Shown here: in pieces, positions 8,201 through 16,047 of the stretch | How positions within the stretch are numbered: position 1 is the stretch's first letter | How the letters are laid out: every line of letters starts with the position of its first letter | NCBI GenBank assembly: GCA_022781985.1 | Contig: JALESH010000017.1 | Span: 1 to 46,618, forward strand | Direction of reading: 5' to 3' | Source: Lachnospiraceae bacterium | GTDB lineage: Bacteria; Bacillota; Clostridia; Lachnospirales; Lachnospiraceae | DNA: 46,618 bases | The notes under the pieces: model-generated | What the model was told of the DNA's origin: nothing | What the model saw: only the letters and a program-made list of their open reading frames with translations | Databases searched by the model: none | Made by a program: the position numbers and the translations under genes

Positions 8201-10795
8201 ATGCCCGCCAATGCCTATCTGGAATACCGGATCACAGACAACACGGCGGTGGAGCAGTTTACAGTATTTCAGGGAACGGCCAGCCATGCAGCCGTATCCA
8301 TTACCGATGGAGAGGGGCAGACCCATCAGCTGGGCAATGCGGATGGTAAGTTCAGCATATTTACTGTGCCCGATGGGAAGACAGTGCGTAAGATCCGCCT
8401 GGAATTCACTCAGGGCAGCAGGGCAGCCATCCATGAGATCGGACTGAAATGCCGGCCGGATGTTTCAGGAGATGTAGGTGTGGCAGTGGAAAATATCTAT
8501 CTGGATGAGGCTCCTGAGGATTCTGTTCAGAAGGTGAATCTGGCACTGGGACAGCCGGTGGAGGTGCCCAGTGCCGAGGGCGGCAATCCGGCAGCAGGTG
8601 CGGTAGATGGAAATACGGGGACACGCTGGGCCGGCAACAGCGGCAGCAGCGGATGGTTCCTGGTGGATCTTGGGGTATATACCAATATCATAGAGGATAT
8701 TAGTGTCTCTTATTACAACAAGGTGTACCCTACGGATTACAGCATTCAGGTTTCTAATGACAGGGAAAGCTGGGTGACTGTGAATACGGGGACTCATACC
8801 ACTACAGAGGCGCATCCGGTAGATACGGCCCGGCTGGAGACACCTGTTGCGGCCCGTTATGTCAAGCTGGTGTTCAACAGCTTCAATACGGCAGCGGCAG
8901 TACAGAACAGTATCAGCATCAAGGAGCTGGAGGTGAACGGGGTAAGGCGTACCGGTTCCATGGAATACAGCCGGGCAGGGGAACTGTCCCCGATCCATGT
9001 AGAGGTAGCGGAGACGGTGGCGCTTCCTGAACTGGTGGATGTGACGGTCGCCGATATGGAAGGAGCGGAGTATGAGGTTCAGGTGCTGCCCCTGTGGACC
9101 CCTGCAGCTGTAGATACCTCAAGTGCGGGAGTCAGGGAATTTACGGCAGCCCTTCCTGTTACGGTGAACCTGGATAATGCAGGGGGCATCCAGTGCATCC
9201 AAGAGGTCAGAGTGGGCAATGTGTCGGATGAGAGAAATGTCAACCTGGCTCTGAACCGGCCGGTACAGGTCTCCGCAGTGGAGGAAACCGCCGGCGGGGC
9301 AAGTACGGGCCATACCGGGGAACGGGCGGTGGACGGCAGCGCAGATACCCGCTGGAGCAGCGGGGCCCTGAATGAAAGGGCTGCAGGCCAGGCGGCAGAT
9401 CAATGGATCGTGGTGGATCTGGGCAGAAGACCGGTGCTGATCAGGGAGATCCGTGCAGCATATTATAATAAGGTGTGGCCCATGCAGTACCGCATGGAGC
9501 TGTCCAACGACCAGCGCAGCTGGGTGACAGTGGAGAGCTATGAGAGGGAGGCCGGTGACACTGCCAATGTAACGGATGTGAAAGCCTTTGAGGTTCCGGT
9601 CAGTGCGCGTTACCTGCGTCTGTACTTCCCGGAGGGACAGCTCAATACCCAGGCTGCAGGAGGAGCAGTGTCCATTAAGGAGCTGACTGTCACAGGAGAC
9701 AGGCTGCTGGAGCCGGTGACCTATACAGGCCTGACAGATACCTTTGAGGATGCAGAGGTAGAAAGCGATGCCACAGTGGAGGAGCTGGAACTGCCGGTAC
9801 TGCTGAACGCTGTCTGGAGAGCAGAGGGAGCAGAGGAAGCAGAAGCTGTCCGAATCCTGGCAGACTGGGACACGGCGGCCTTTGAGGCAGTCGGAGAGGG
9901 AGAAGCCCTGCTGACGGCTGTGCCTTTTACCGATGCTTATCATAAGAATACGGACAATCTGAGGGCATCGAAGAGGGTGATGAAGAGGGTCGTTCAGACA
10001 GAGCCGGATGAAGTAAGGGCCTTACAGGCCAAGGTAGAGGAAGCAAAAGTCATAGGGGCAGAAAAATGGACGGCAGACAGCTATCGGAGGCTGCAGGATA
10101 AATTGGCGGAGGCTGAGCGCCTGCTGGAGGGAGCGCCTACAGCCGGTCAGGCAGAGGACATGCTCAGGGAGCTGGCCGCAGCCATCGCCGGATTGGTGGA
10201 AAAGCCGGAGGCTCCTGCAAAGGTCTTTCCCTTCACGGATGTAAAAAAGATAGAAGGAAACTGGAAATATGAAAGCGTGAAATATACTTATGAAAATAAT
10301 ATCATGAACGGAATATCGGGAACTACGGAGTTCCGGCCGGATCATTCCCTCACTAGGGGCATGTTTGCTACTGTGCTCTACCGTATGGCAGGAGAGCCGG
10401 AGGTGACTTTCTTTAATAAGTTTACCGATGTGGCAGCCGGAAAATGGTACAGCGATGCCATCATCTGGGCCAACCAGCAGAAGATCGTAGCCGGATTCAG
10501 CGATGGAAGCTATGGTGTAGATACGGAAATTACCCGCGAGCAGATCGCCAAGATGCTGTATGAATATGCCAGGGCATGTAAGTATGATGTGAGCGCTTCC
10601 GGGGAACTGGGCGGCTTCACTGATGCCAATGAGGTAAATGGCTGGGCAGCAGGCTATATGAAGTGGGCAGTGGCAGTGGAGATGATCACAGGCAAGCCCA
10701 ACGAGGGAGGCGGCTACCGTCTGGATCCCAAGGGCCAGGCTACCAGGGCGGAGTGTGCAGCCATGCTGATGCGCTTCCAGAAGAAGTATAAATAG
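5276..10795 (+). CDS. Secreted SLH-anchored GH84 beta-N-acetylglucosaminidase (hyaluronidase-like), 1839 aa
   Basis: A giant exported glycosidase. Seen in order: signal peptide (1-28), GH20-type N-terminal domain (about 58-195), GH84 catalytic domain beginning RGIVEGFYGG at 203 and holding the paired catalytic aspartates D318-D319 (LLNDDFG), a helical region (about 500-690), several beta-sandwich modules of the F5/8C or CBM32 kind (two clear ones at about 1087-1222 and 1322-1472, with weaker ones between 700 and 1070), Ig-like linkers, a FIVAR-type helical module (1579-1641), and three SLH repeats (1651-1839). GH84 enzymes remove terminal GlcNAc from glycoproteins by substrate-assisted catalysis; Clostridium perfringens NagH and NagJ are relatives. 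The SLH triplet implies non-covalent attachment to wall polymer. The start has AAAAGGAGG 6 bases upstream. Host mucin or glycoprotein is the likely substrate (inference). Confidence 0.93.
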   Translation: MRVVKAMAAFLLAAGLSVLCGHEISMAAEPSADTPVQVGESPYKLQWRVGDPTSETEGRYQIYPVPQSIEYPSGDSFQLPQEVKVAVASGIDESTKNYIREVLTGRHHTVSLVEASDESANIRLGIKGDGGLADTAITDAAADLFAKTDAYALRVSGGKVNIVGKDTTAAFYGVATLKMMLSSLAEEQLVPVKIDDYASIPLRGIVEGFYGGFTEEQRKSEMLFCKDVKMNVFVYASKSDNYHIEQWAELYPENMMNHFRELMEIQEETKCEFVWSVHGKHFFSGMNDSNRTARIDQMKAKFQQLMDIGVKRFALLNDDFGAGSVELVVSVSNELNAWLKEKGCKPLSYCPQGYNVSWAGNGNEMRGLSALDDDILIYWTGRDVNSPFWQDSIDYVINNSKDANDQSSHQTPIFWVNYPCNEHTKKGLLIGSAKYYLKDGITGLGGAVSNPVAFAETNKVAFFQLANYFWNVNNVEANADYVWEQTFKYLQPEVYDAYLTIARNACEAPDSGRIPGRIDESAYIQADLEAVQTAVRNDTLTGDNVNARNLLAEFVHIQEAMDDMEENCLNENLVKELANPGHISGISKGEGWLHALRNIGRAGELLVRAELELTKENPDRNVVWEYFSGAATELEQYNARTFVSQGIAGKSIKAGTKRILPFINVLLADVESYITAQSEMTEPEAPANRIFTNVSGLAETPLTIQNNEFSVRGVNGITLNVGEYVGIKKAGIAEITGFVLEGQGLDALTLEYSLHGDQWVSAEAGEPETPVLARYVRLRNGGSSRVQVGLKKLGIRVSNEEPVMKVTSSITQLESGAWDDVLDGSMTTFVQTGRNQAVNDTITIDLGEQRPIHDITFYTEDGSHHIYYAEVAISSDGQSYGNAIGTIDDTTNGDNIVPPYRRYAFDAGGQQGRYIRLRITQAYDAKINLREVEINRSAPEYDSGRTPAQAVIGSVSYGLARVADGDTSTVYTVEAMPANAYLEYRITDNTAVEQFTVFQGTASHAAVSITDGEGQTHQLGNADGKFSIFTVPDGKTVRKIRLEFTQGSRAAIHEIGLKCRPDVSGDVGVAVENIYLDEAPEDSVQKVNLALGQPVEVPSAEGGNPAAGAVDGNTGTRWAGNSGSSGWFLVDLGVYTNIIEDISVSYYNKVYPTDYSIQVSNDRESWVTVNTGTHTTTEAHPVDTARLETPVAARYVKLVFNSFNTAAAVQNSISIKELEVNGVRRTGSMEYSRAGELSPIHVEVAETVALPELVDVTVADMEGAEYEVQVLPLWTPAAVDTSSAGVREFTAALPVTVNLDNAGGIQCIQEVRVGNVSDERNVNLALNRPVQVSAVEETAGGASTGHTGERAVDGSADTRWSSGALNERAAGQAADQWIVVDLGRRPVLIREIRAAYYNKVWPMQYRMELSNDQRSWVTVESYEREAGDTANVTDVKAFEVPVSARYLRLYFPEGQLNTQAAGGAVSIKELTVTGDRLLEPVTYTGLTDTFEDAEVESDATVEELELPVLLNAVWRAEGAEEAEAVRILADWDTAAFEAVGEGEALLTAVPFTDAYHKNTDNLRASKRVMKRVVQTEPDEVRALQAKVEEAKVIGAEKWTADSYRRLQDKLAEAERLLEGAPTAGQAEDMLRELAAAIAGLVEKPEAPAKVFPFTDVKKIEGNWKYESVKYTYENNIMNGISGTTEFRPDHSLTRGMFATVLYRMAGEPEVTFFNKFTDVAAGKWYSDAIIWANQQKIVAGFSDGSYGVDTEITREQIAKMLYEYARACKYDVSASGELGGFTDANEVNGWAAGYMKWAVAVEMITGKPNEGGGYRLDPKGQATRAECAAMLMRFQKKYK

Positions 10796-10809
10796 TTTGA
10801 AGCCCAGCC

Positions 10810-10838
10810 TTGACTTTTATTATGGCTTCTGACATAAT
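10810..10838 (+). promoter_or_regulatory. Probable sigma-A promoter for pckA
   Basis: A TTGACT -35 box at 10810-10815 and a CATAAT -10 box at 10833-10838 are separated by exactly 17 bases. They lie about 108 bases before the pckA ATG. The leader between them and the gene holds an inverted repeat (CCGTAT near 10878 with ATACGG near 10908), whose purpose is unknown. Confidence 0.65.
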
Positions 10839-10945
10839 ATATAAGATGTGTCAGGTCAGGCACAAAGGCGTGCAAAACCGTATGTTTATGAGCTTAGTTT
10901 ACATAGGATACGGTACAAAATATATCAAATCAAGGAGGACGAATC

Positions 10946-12637
10946 ATGTCAACAAAAGCGTACTACCCAATTAATGAAATTGGAGCCGGAAAAGTTGGTT
11001 TTTCAAAAACCAGATCGATTATCGAAGCTGCTTTTTATGGGAATAACGTAGTGAAGGTGAATACCCTGAAAGAAGCTTATGAGCTGGCAAAAAATTCTCC
11101 GGGCACTGTAGTAACAGATATGAAGATTAAGGATGGAGAGACCTTCGGGCTGGAAAAGGATTCCAGAGTGTTATTGTTCAACGATGGCGCTGTTACAGGA
11201 CGTTATGCAGCAGCCCGCCGTATCAAGGGAGAGCCTGGCGTAGATGAGGGTAAGCTTGACAAGGTTGTTATGGATGCCATCTATGAGACACGCTGGAAGA
11301 CCATGTACCATGCAGAGTGCTTCATTGGTCTGGATCCGGAGTTCATGGCAAAGGCACATCTTCTGATTCCCGAAGGGGAGGAGAACATCCTTTACAACTG
11401 GATGCTCAACTTCCAGTATATGTCTGACGAATATGTAAAGATGTACAAGGAGTCCAAGGCCATCGGCGACGGAAATGAGCCGGATATCTATATCTTTTCC
11501 GATCCCCAGTGGGTACCCGGAAACAGGCCGGATGTGGATTACAGCTGCCTGAGCGATCCTCTTACACTTTGCTACTTTGATACCAACCAGAACTGTGCAG
11601 CTATCCTTGGTATGAGATACTTCGGAGAGCATAAGAAGGGTACTCTTACCATGGCCTGGGCACTGGCTAACAGAAACGGCTATGCTTCCTGCCACGGCGG
11701 ACAGAAGGAGTATCTGCTTCCCGATGGAAGCACCTACGTTGCATCTGTTTACGGTCTGTCCGGTTCCGGTAAGTCCACTCTGACACATGCTAAGCATGGC
11801 GGCAAATACGAGATCAAGGTGCTGCATGACGATGCTTTCATCATCAACACAGACACCTGTGCTTCCATTGCTCTGGAGCCTACCTACTTTGACAAGACCT
11901 CGGACTATCCTACAGGCTGCCCGGATAATGAGTATCTGTTATCTGCACAGAACTGCTCCTGCACTCTGGATTCAGAAGGAAAGATCCAGCTGGTGACAGA
12001 GGATATCAGAAACGGCAACGGACGTGCCATCAAGTCCAAGCTCTGGTCTCCTAACCGTGTAGACAAGATCGATGCTCCGGTTAATGCAATTTTCTGGATC
12101 ATGAAGGATCCTACCATCCCGCCTGTAGTGAAATTAAAGGGTGCGGCACTGGCTTCCGTTATGGGTGCTACACTGGCCACCAAGACCTCTACAGCAGAGC
12201 GTGTTGCAGCAGGCACAGACCTGAATGCACTGCGTATCGTGCCTTATGCGAACCCATTCAGAACCTATCCGTTGGTAAATGACTATGACAAGTTCAAGAA
12301 GCTGGTGGAGGAGAAGGATGTAGACTGCTACATCATCAATACTGGTGATTTCATGGGCAAGAAGGTAAAACCTGCAGATACCTTGGGTATCCTGGAGGCT
12401 ATCGTAGAAGGAAAGGCCGACTTCACACAGTGGGGACCTTTTGAAGACATTGAGATCATGGATTGGGAGGGCTTTACACCTGATCTGAACGATGCCGATT
12501 ACAAGGCTCAGCTGAAGAGTGCTATGCAGAACCGTGTAGATGCAGTTAAGGGCTTTGCAGAGAAGAAGGAGGGCTATGATAAGCTTCCTGATGAGGCACT
12601 TGAGGCAGTTCAGAGGCTGGTAGACGCTCTTAACTGA
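10946..12637 (+). CDS. pckA: Phosphoenolpyruvate carboxykinase (ATP)
   Basis: A 563-residue enzyme interconverting oxaloacetate plus ATP with PEP, CO2 and ADP. In fermenting anaerobes it often runs towards oxaloacetate, making ATP (family knowledge). The kinase-1a P-loop GLSGSGKST is at 270-278, and the metal-binding kinase-2 aspartates D295 and D296 follow in LHDDAF. The upstream KKG in GEHKKGTLTMAWAL matches the substrate-lysine region of ATP-type PEPCKs, and NTGDFMGKKV near the C-terminus matches the conserved NTG motif. It is somewhat longer than the usual 530-540 residues and diverged from the E. coli type. ATG has CAAGGAGG upstream. A promoter stands 108 bases before it; a LUD-domain gene follows after 57 bases. 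Confidence 0.92.
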   Translation: MSTKAYYPINEIGAGKVGFSKTRSIIEAAFYGNNVVKVNTLKEAYELAKNSPGTVVTDMKIKDGETFGLEKDSRVLLFNDGAVTGRYAAARRIKGEPGVDEGKLDKVVMDAIYETRWKTMYHAECFIGLDPEFMAKAHLLIPEGEENILYNWMLNFQYMSDEYVKMYKESKAIGDGNEPDIYIFSDPQWVPGNRPDVDYSCLSDPLTLCYFDTNQNCAAILGMRYFGEHKKGTLTMAWALANRNGYASCHGGQKEYLLPDGSTYVASVYGLSGSGKSTLTHAKHGGKYEIKVLHDDAFIINTDTCASIALEPTYFDKTSDYPTGCPDNEYLLSAQNCSCTLDSEGKIQLVTEDIRNGNGRAIKSKLWSPNRVDKIDAPVNAIFWIMKDPTIPPVVKLKGAALASVMGATLATKTSTAERVAAGTDLNALRIVPYANPFRTYPLVNDYDKFKKLVEEKDVDCYIINTGDFMGKKVKPADTLGILEAIVEGKADFTQWGPFEDIEIMDWEGFTPDLNDADYKAQLKSAMQNRVDAVKGFAEKKEGYDKLPDEALEAVQRLVDALN

Positions 12638-12694
12638 TTCCTTTTTCCTGAGGGGAGCTGCAGCTGTCCTGTATAGGAATAAGAGGAAGGGAGT

Positions 12695-13330
12695 ATGACA
12701 CCGAAACAGCAATATTATAAAACCGTGGCAGATACGGTTATCAAAAATCTTGAAAGGCGTCAGATGGAGGGCTATTACTGCAAGGACAGGAAGGAAGCGG
12801 TGGAGAAGGTGATGGAGATGCTTCCGGAAGGTGCCAGCGTGGCTTGGGGCGGCTCCATGACATTGGCGGAAGCAGGACTGACGGAGGCTCTGAGGGGCAG
12901 CTCCCTGCAGGTAATCGACAGAGAGCAGCCCCGGACGCCGGAGGAACAGCGGAGGATGTACGGAGAAATCTGCTGCTGTGACTATTTCTTTATGAGTACC
13001 AATGCCATCACCCTGGATGGAGAGCTGGTCAATATCGACGGCAGGGGCAGCAGGGTTGCCTATCTCTGCTTCGGGCCGCAGAACGTAGTGATTCTGGCCG
13101 GCATGAATAAGCTTGTAGGAGATGTGGAGAGCGGCTGTAAGCGAGTGCGTGTCTCGGCTGCGCCGCCCAATACAGTAAGGCTGGACAGAAAGACTCCCTG
13201 TGCTGTCACAGGCCGCTGCGGTGACTGTCATTCTCCGGACTGCATCTGCTGCCAAACTGTCATTACCAGACACTCTGCCGTTCCCGGCCGTATCAAGGTC
13301 ATACTGATCGGAGAAGAGCTTGGGTATTGA
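12695..13330 (+). CDS. LUD-domain (LutC/YkgG-like, DUF162) protein
   Basis: A 211-residue protein of the lactate-utilisation-domain family. Seen: an alpha/beta fold with VAWGGSMTLAEAGL near residue 48, the family-typical STNAITLDGELVNIDGRG near residue 105, VVILAGMNKLV near 132, and a C-terminal cysteine-rich patch with several CxxC-like pairs (CGDCHSPDCICC) near 175-188. LUD proteins are linked to lactate and Fe-S redox proteins, but this stand-alone clostridial form has no proven reaction. It lies 57 bases after pckA on the same strand and may be co-transcribed. ATG is preceded by AGGAAGGGAG. The cysteine patch might bind metal (inference). Confidence 0.87.
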   Translation: MTPKQQYYKTVADTVIKNLERRQMEGYYCKDRKEAVEKVMEMLPEGASVAWGGSMTLAEAGLTEALRGSSLQVIDREQPRTPEEQRRMYGEICCCDYFFMSTNAITLDGELVNIDGRGSRVAYLCFGPQNVVILAGMNKLVGDVESGCKRVRVSAAPPNTVRLDRKTPCAVTGRCGDCHSPDCICCQTVITRHSAVPGRIKVILIGEELGY

Positions 13331-13359
13331 TGTCAGTTGGTTATTACCAAAATTTACAG

Positions 13360-13388
13360 TTGTATTTTGCTGTAAGATTGGATATAAT
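13360..13388 (+). promoter_or_regulatory. Promoter of the structured RNA
   Basis: TTGTAT at 13360-13365 and a perfect TATAAT at 13383-13388 are spaced by 17 bases. The predicted start is near 13395. No protein gene lies directly downstream, but a structured RNA ending in a terminator does, so this promoter most likely drives that RNA alone. Confidence 0.7.
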
Positions 13389-13394
13389 ATAACT

Positions 13395-13632
13395 AACCTG
13401 GAATGTACGACAACTCTTGTTATTTTGAACCTACATTTACTTTAAACGGGATTCCTACATCGCCTGATGGCTGTCAAGCCCCCACTCATTGGAGGATTGG
13501 AGGGGAAGGCAAAAGTCAGGTTGCGGTTACCCACCTAGCCTGGCTAGGAGTCAAAGGACAGGAACCGGCATTTTGGGGGATATTTAAGTAGTATACTACG
13601 AAAGAAAAGAGCAGCCGTATGGCTGCTTTTTT
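13395..13632 (+). ncRNA. Structured non-coding RNA of about 200-240 nt (raiA-type or 6S-type candidate)
   Basis: A stand-alone transcription unit with its own promoter (13360-13388) and terminator (13605-13632) and no convincing reading frame. Helices found by eye enclose one another: 13438-13446 with 13583-13590 (one bulge), 13449-13456 with 13560-13566 (one bulge), 13463-13468 with 13515-13520, and inner CCCC near 13480 with GGGG at 13502-13505. Extra hairpins lie at 13410-13420 and 13534-13548. The long interrupted hairpin resembles 6S RNA, but the uneven central loop and large unpaired 3' segment suggest a more complex fold such as the raiA motif. The class is not settled from sequence alone; that it is an RNA gene is well supported. 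Confidence 0.68.
13605..13632 (+). terminator. Intrinsic terminator of the structured RNA
   Basis: A 7-base stem (AGCAGCC at 13610-13616 with GGCTGCT at 13621-13627), a GTAT loop, an A-rich left flank and a T-run to 13632. This is a textbook rho-independent terminator, placed between the RNA and the SpoIID-like gene. Confidence 0.85.
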
Positions 13633-13698
13633 GCACAGCAGGATTTTCTGCCGTAAAAAAAGCTTTTGATAAGAAAATCGGGATCTGGGAGATTGGAA

Positions 13699-16035
13699 AT
13701 GAGTATAAAAGAAAGGCTTTGGGCAAAGCTTCTGCTGATTGTGTCCGGGCTGCTGATCATCGGCTACATATTTTTTGTCAGTATCAGGACAGATAGGAGG
13801 AGCCAGCCGGAGGGAGAGCCGGTCAGGCTGCAGGATGTATTGATACTGACTGAGGCCCTGGACGAGAGCTATGGCAGAGAAGAGCCTTATCTGGAATTGA
13901 ATAAGGCCTTGGAGGCGAATGGTGAAAGCTATGTGACCTACAGACAGTTTCAGAGGCTGTCAGAGCTTCTGGATGGGCAGGAGAATACGGACAGGGAAAA
14001 GCAGATGCTCATTGAGCTTTCAGAGGAATATGACAGAAAATATAGCGAAGAGTCCTTTCTTTTGCTGGAGGACTGGTACCGTTTCTATGGCAGCTGGGTG
14101 GATGCCCGGGGGATGGAGGATGTGCTTCGGCCTGTCAATATAACGGTTCTGGGAGTGGGAAGTCAGGTTACAGACGGAGATGGGAAGCCTCTGCCGGAGG
14201 ATCGCCTGCTGACAGGGGAGGGTACATATGCCTATCGCTCCGATTTATTTCAAGTACGCAGATATCAGACATTGAAGGCATATATAAAGGATGAAATCCT
14301 GCTGACAATTATGGAGACAGTGGAGCCTGATATGAGTCTGCAAAACCTTTGGGTGGTAGAGGCAGATACAGAGAAACTGCAGGTCTTTTATCAAGGCTAT
14401 GAGATTTGGTTTCCTTATGAGGAGGCTGAGAGCGCACAGAGAGAGCAGATTGCAGATTTAGCCTTTTCGGAGGGGATCCTGCGGTCAGTAAAGCTCAAAA
14501 AGGAGAAGGTGGGCGGCAGGCTGCTGAGTATGGGTGACGGGATGCTGGAGATAGAGGGCATGGGGGAGTATGCCTGTGCAGAGGATATGAGAGTCTACCG
14601 CCTTTATGACAGCCTGGCGGAGGGGGAGCTGAAGGATCTTCGGATAGGCTATGATTATACGGATTTTGTGATAGAGGAGGGCCGGGTCTGCGCAGCGCTG
14701 ATCAGCAGGGATGAGGCCATGGAAAATATCCGTGTGGTCATTAAAAATACGGATTTTGCAGACATATATCATGAGAAGGTGAAATTGACAGCAGATACGG
14801 ATTTTGTGATCCGTTACGGAGACTATGCTGACAGGGAAAGCAGGGAGTTTCCGGCCGGAGAGACGGTGGAGATAGATGAGCACAGCGAATTTTTTCAAGG
14901 GGAAAGGATCTGCATAGAGCCCATAGCCCTGACGGGAAAAATCACCCTGCTGTCGGTGGAGAGAACCCAGGGGACGCCGGCCTGCAGAGGAAAGCTGGAG
15001 ATCACAAGGGCTGAGGAGGGGCTGGTGATCGTGAATGAAGTCCTTTTGGAGGAGTACCTGTATTCTGTGGTGCCCAGCGAAATGCCCGCATCCTATCCGC
15101 TGGAGGCATTGAAGGCTCAGGCTGTATGTGCCAGGACCTACGCTTACCGCAATATGCAGAGGGCGGGGATGGCAGACTTTGGCGCCCATGTGGATGACAG
15201 TGTGGGGTATCAGGTGTATAATAATATTGCAGAAGATGCCCGAACCACCAGGGCGGTAAAGGAAACCAGAGGGCGGCTTCTGTATTATGGGGAGGAGCTC
15301 TGCGGCTCCTATTACTATTCTACCTCCTGCGGCTTTGGTACGGATGCCGATGTATGGAAGTCAGAGAGTAAGGAGGATGTTTCATATCTCCGGTCCGTCC
15401 GGATAGGGAGGGAGGAGGGGGGATATACCGGAGAGAGCATGATGGAGGAGGAAAACTTTGCATCCTTTATCTGCGATAAATTTGACTCTGATTATGAGAG
15501 TGAGGAGGCCTGGTATCGGTGGACCTGCAGGGTGGATGCAGTGGATGAGGAGAGGATGCTGGAGAACCTGAAGAAGCGCTTTGCAGCCAATCCAAAGCTG
15601 ATCCTTACCAGAAATCAGGAAGGCGGTTATGAGAGTGCGGAGGTGAAAAAGCTGGGAAAGGTAAGAGATATCCGGATCGTAAAGAGGGGCAGGGGCGGCG
15701 TGGCTGATGAACTCATTCTGGAAGGGACAAAAAACACCTTCAAGGTAGTTTCGGAGTATAATATTAGGTGTGTACTGAGTGACGGCAGGAGTATGATCAT
15801 CAGGCAGGACGGAAGTGAGGTTCCGGCAGGAAGTCTGCTGCCCAGCGCCTATTTTACTGTGGAGGCGCAAAAGGAAGAGGAGGTGCTGACGGGATACAGC
15901 CTCACAGGAGGAGGCTATGGCCACGGAGTGGGGATGTCCCAGAATGGTGCAAGGCAGATGGCGGAGCAGGGATATGGAGCAGATGAAATACTGACATTTT
16001 TTTATGCCTCCTGTGAGGTCAGAAATATTTATTAG
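13699..16035 (+). CDS. SpoIID/LytB-domain protein with large N-terminal region
   Basis: A 778-residue protein with an N-terminal membrane anchor (about 8-27). The C-terminal half is a SpoIID/LytB domain: EGLVIVNEVLLEEYLYSVVP, then SEMP with the glutamate E461 corresponding to the catalytic residue of SpoIID lytic transglycosylases, then SLEALKAQAV-like helix and the closing GGGYGHGVGMSQNGA motif near residue 730. SpoIID cuts glycan strands during spore engulfment. This protein is about twice the usual length and its first 400 residues are unfamiliar, so it may be a relative rather than SpoIID itself. I chose ATG 13699 (GGGAG 7 bases upstream) over an upstream TTG at 13666. It is followed after 12 bases by a YihY gene. 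Confidence 0.85.
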   Translation: MSIKERLWAKLLLIVSGLLIIGYIFFVSIRTDRRSQPEGEPVRLQDVLILTEALDESYGREEPYLELNKALEANGESYVTYRQFQRLSELLDGQENTDREKQMLIELSEEYDRKYSEESFLLLEDWYRFYGSWVDARGMEDVLRPVNITVLGVGSQVTDGDGKPLPEDRLLTGEGTYAYRSDLFQVRRYQTLKAYIKDEILLTIMETVEPDMSLQNLWVVEADTEKLQVFYQGYEIWFPYEEAESAQREQIADLAFSEGILRSVKLKKEKVGGRLLSMGDGMLEIEGMGEYACAEDMRVYRLYDSLAEGELKDLRIGYDYTDFVIEEGRVCAALISRDEAMENIRVVIKNTDFADIYHEKVKLTADTDFVIRYGDYADRESREFPAGETVEIDEHSEFFQGERICIEPIALTGKITLLSVERTQGTPACRGKLEITRAEEGLVIVNEVLLEEYLYSVVPSEMPASYPLEALKAQAVCARTYAYRNMQRAGMADFGAHVDDSVGYQVYNNIAEDARTTRAVKETRGRLLYYGEELCGSYYYSTSCGFGTDADVWKSESKEDVSYLRSVRIGREEGGYTGESMMEEENFASFICDKFDSDYESEEAWYRWTCRVDAVDEERMLENLKKRFAANPKLILTRNQEGGYESAEVKKLGKVRDIRIVKRGRGGVADELILEGTKNTFKVVSEYNIRCVLSDGRSMIIRQDGSEVPAGSLLPSAYFTVEAQKEEEVLTGYSLTGGGYGHGVGMSQNGARQMAEQGYGADEILTFFYASCEVRNIY

Positions 16036-16047
16036 TGAGGATACGGG

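Noticed and set aside
12638-12694. Terminator between pckA and the LUD gene
   Set aside because: There is a short palindrome (AGCTGCAGCT) but no following T-run, so read-through is more likely.
13403-13591. 62-codon open frame inside the structured RNA
   Set aside because: No ribosome site, no recognisable protein, and the bases form nested helices between a promoter and a terminator.
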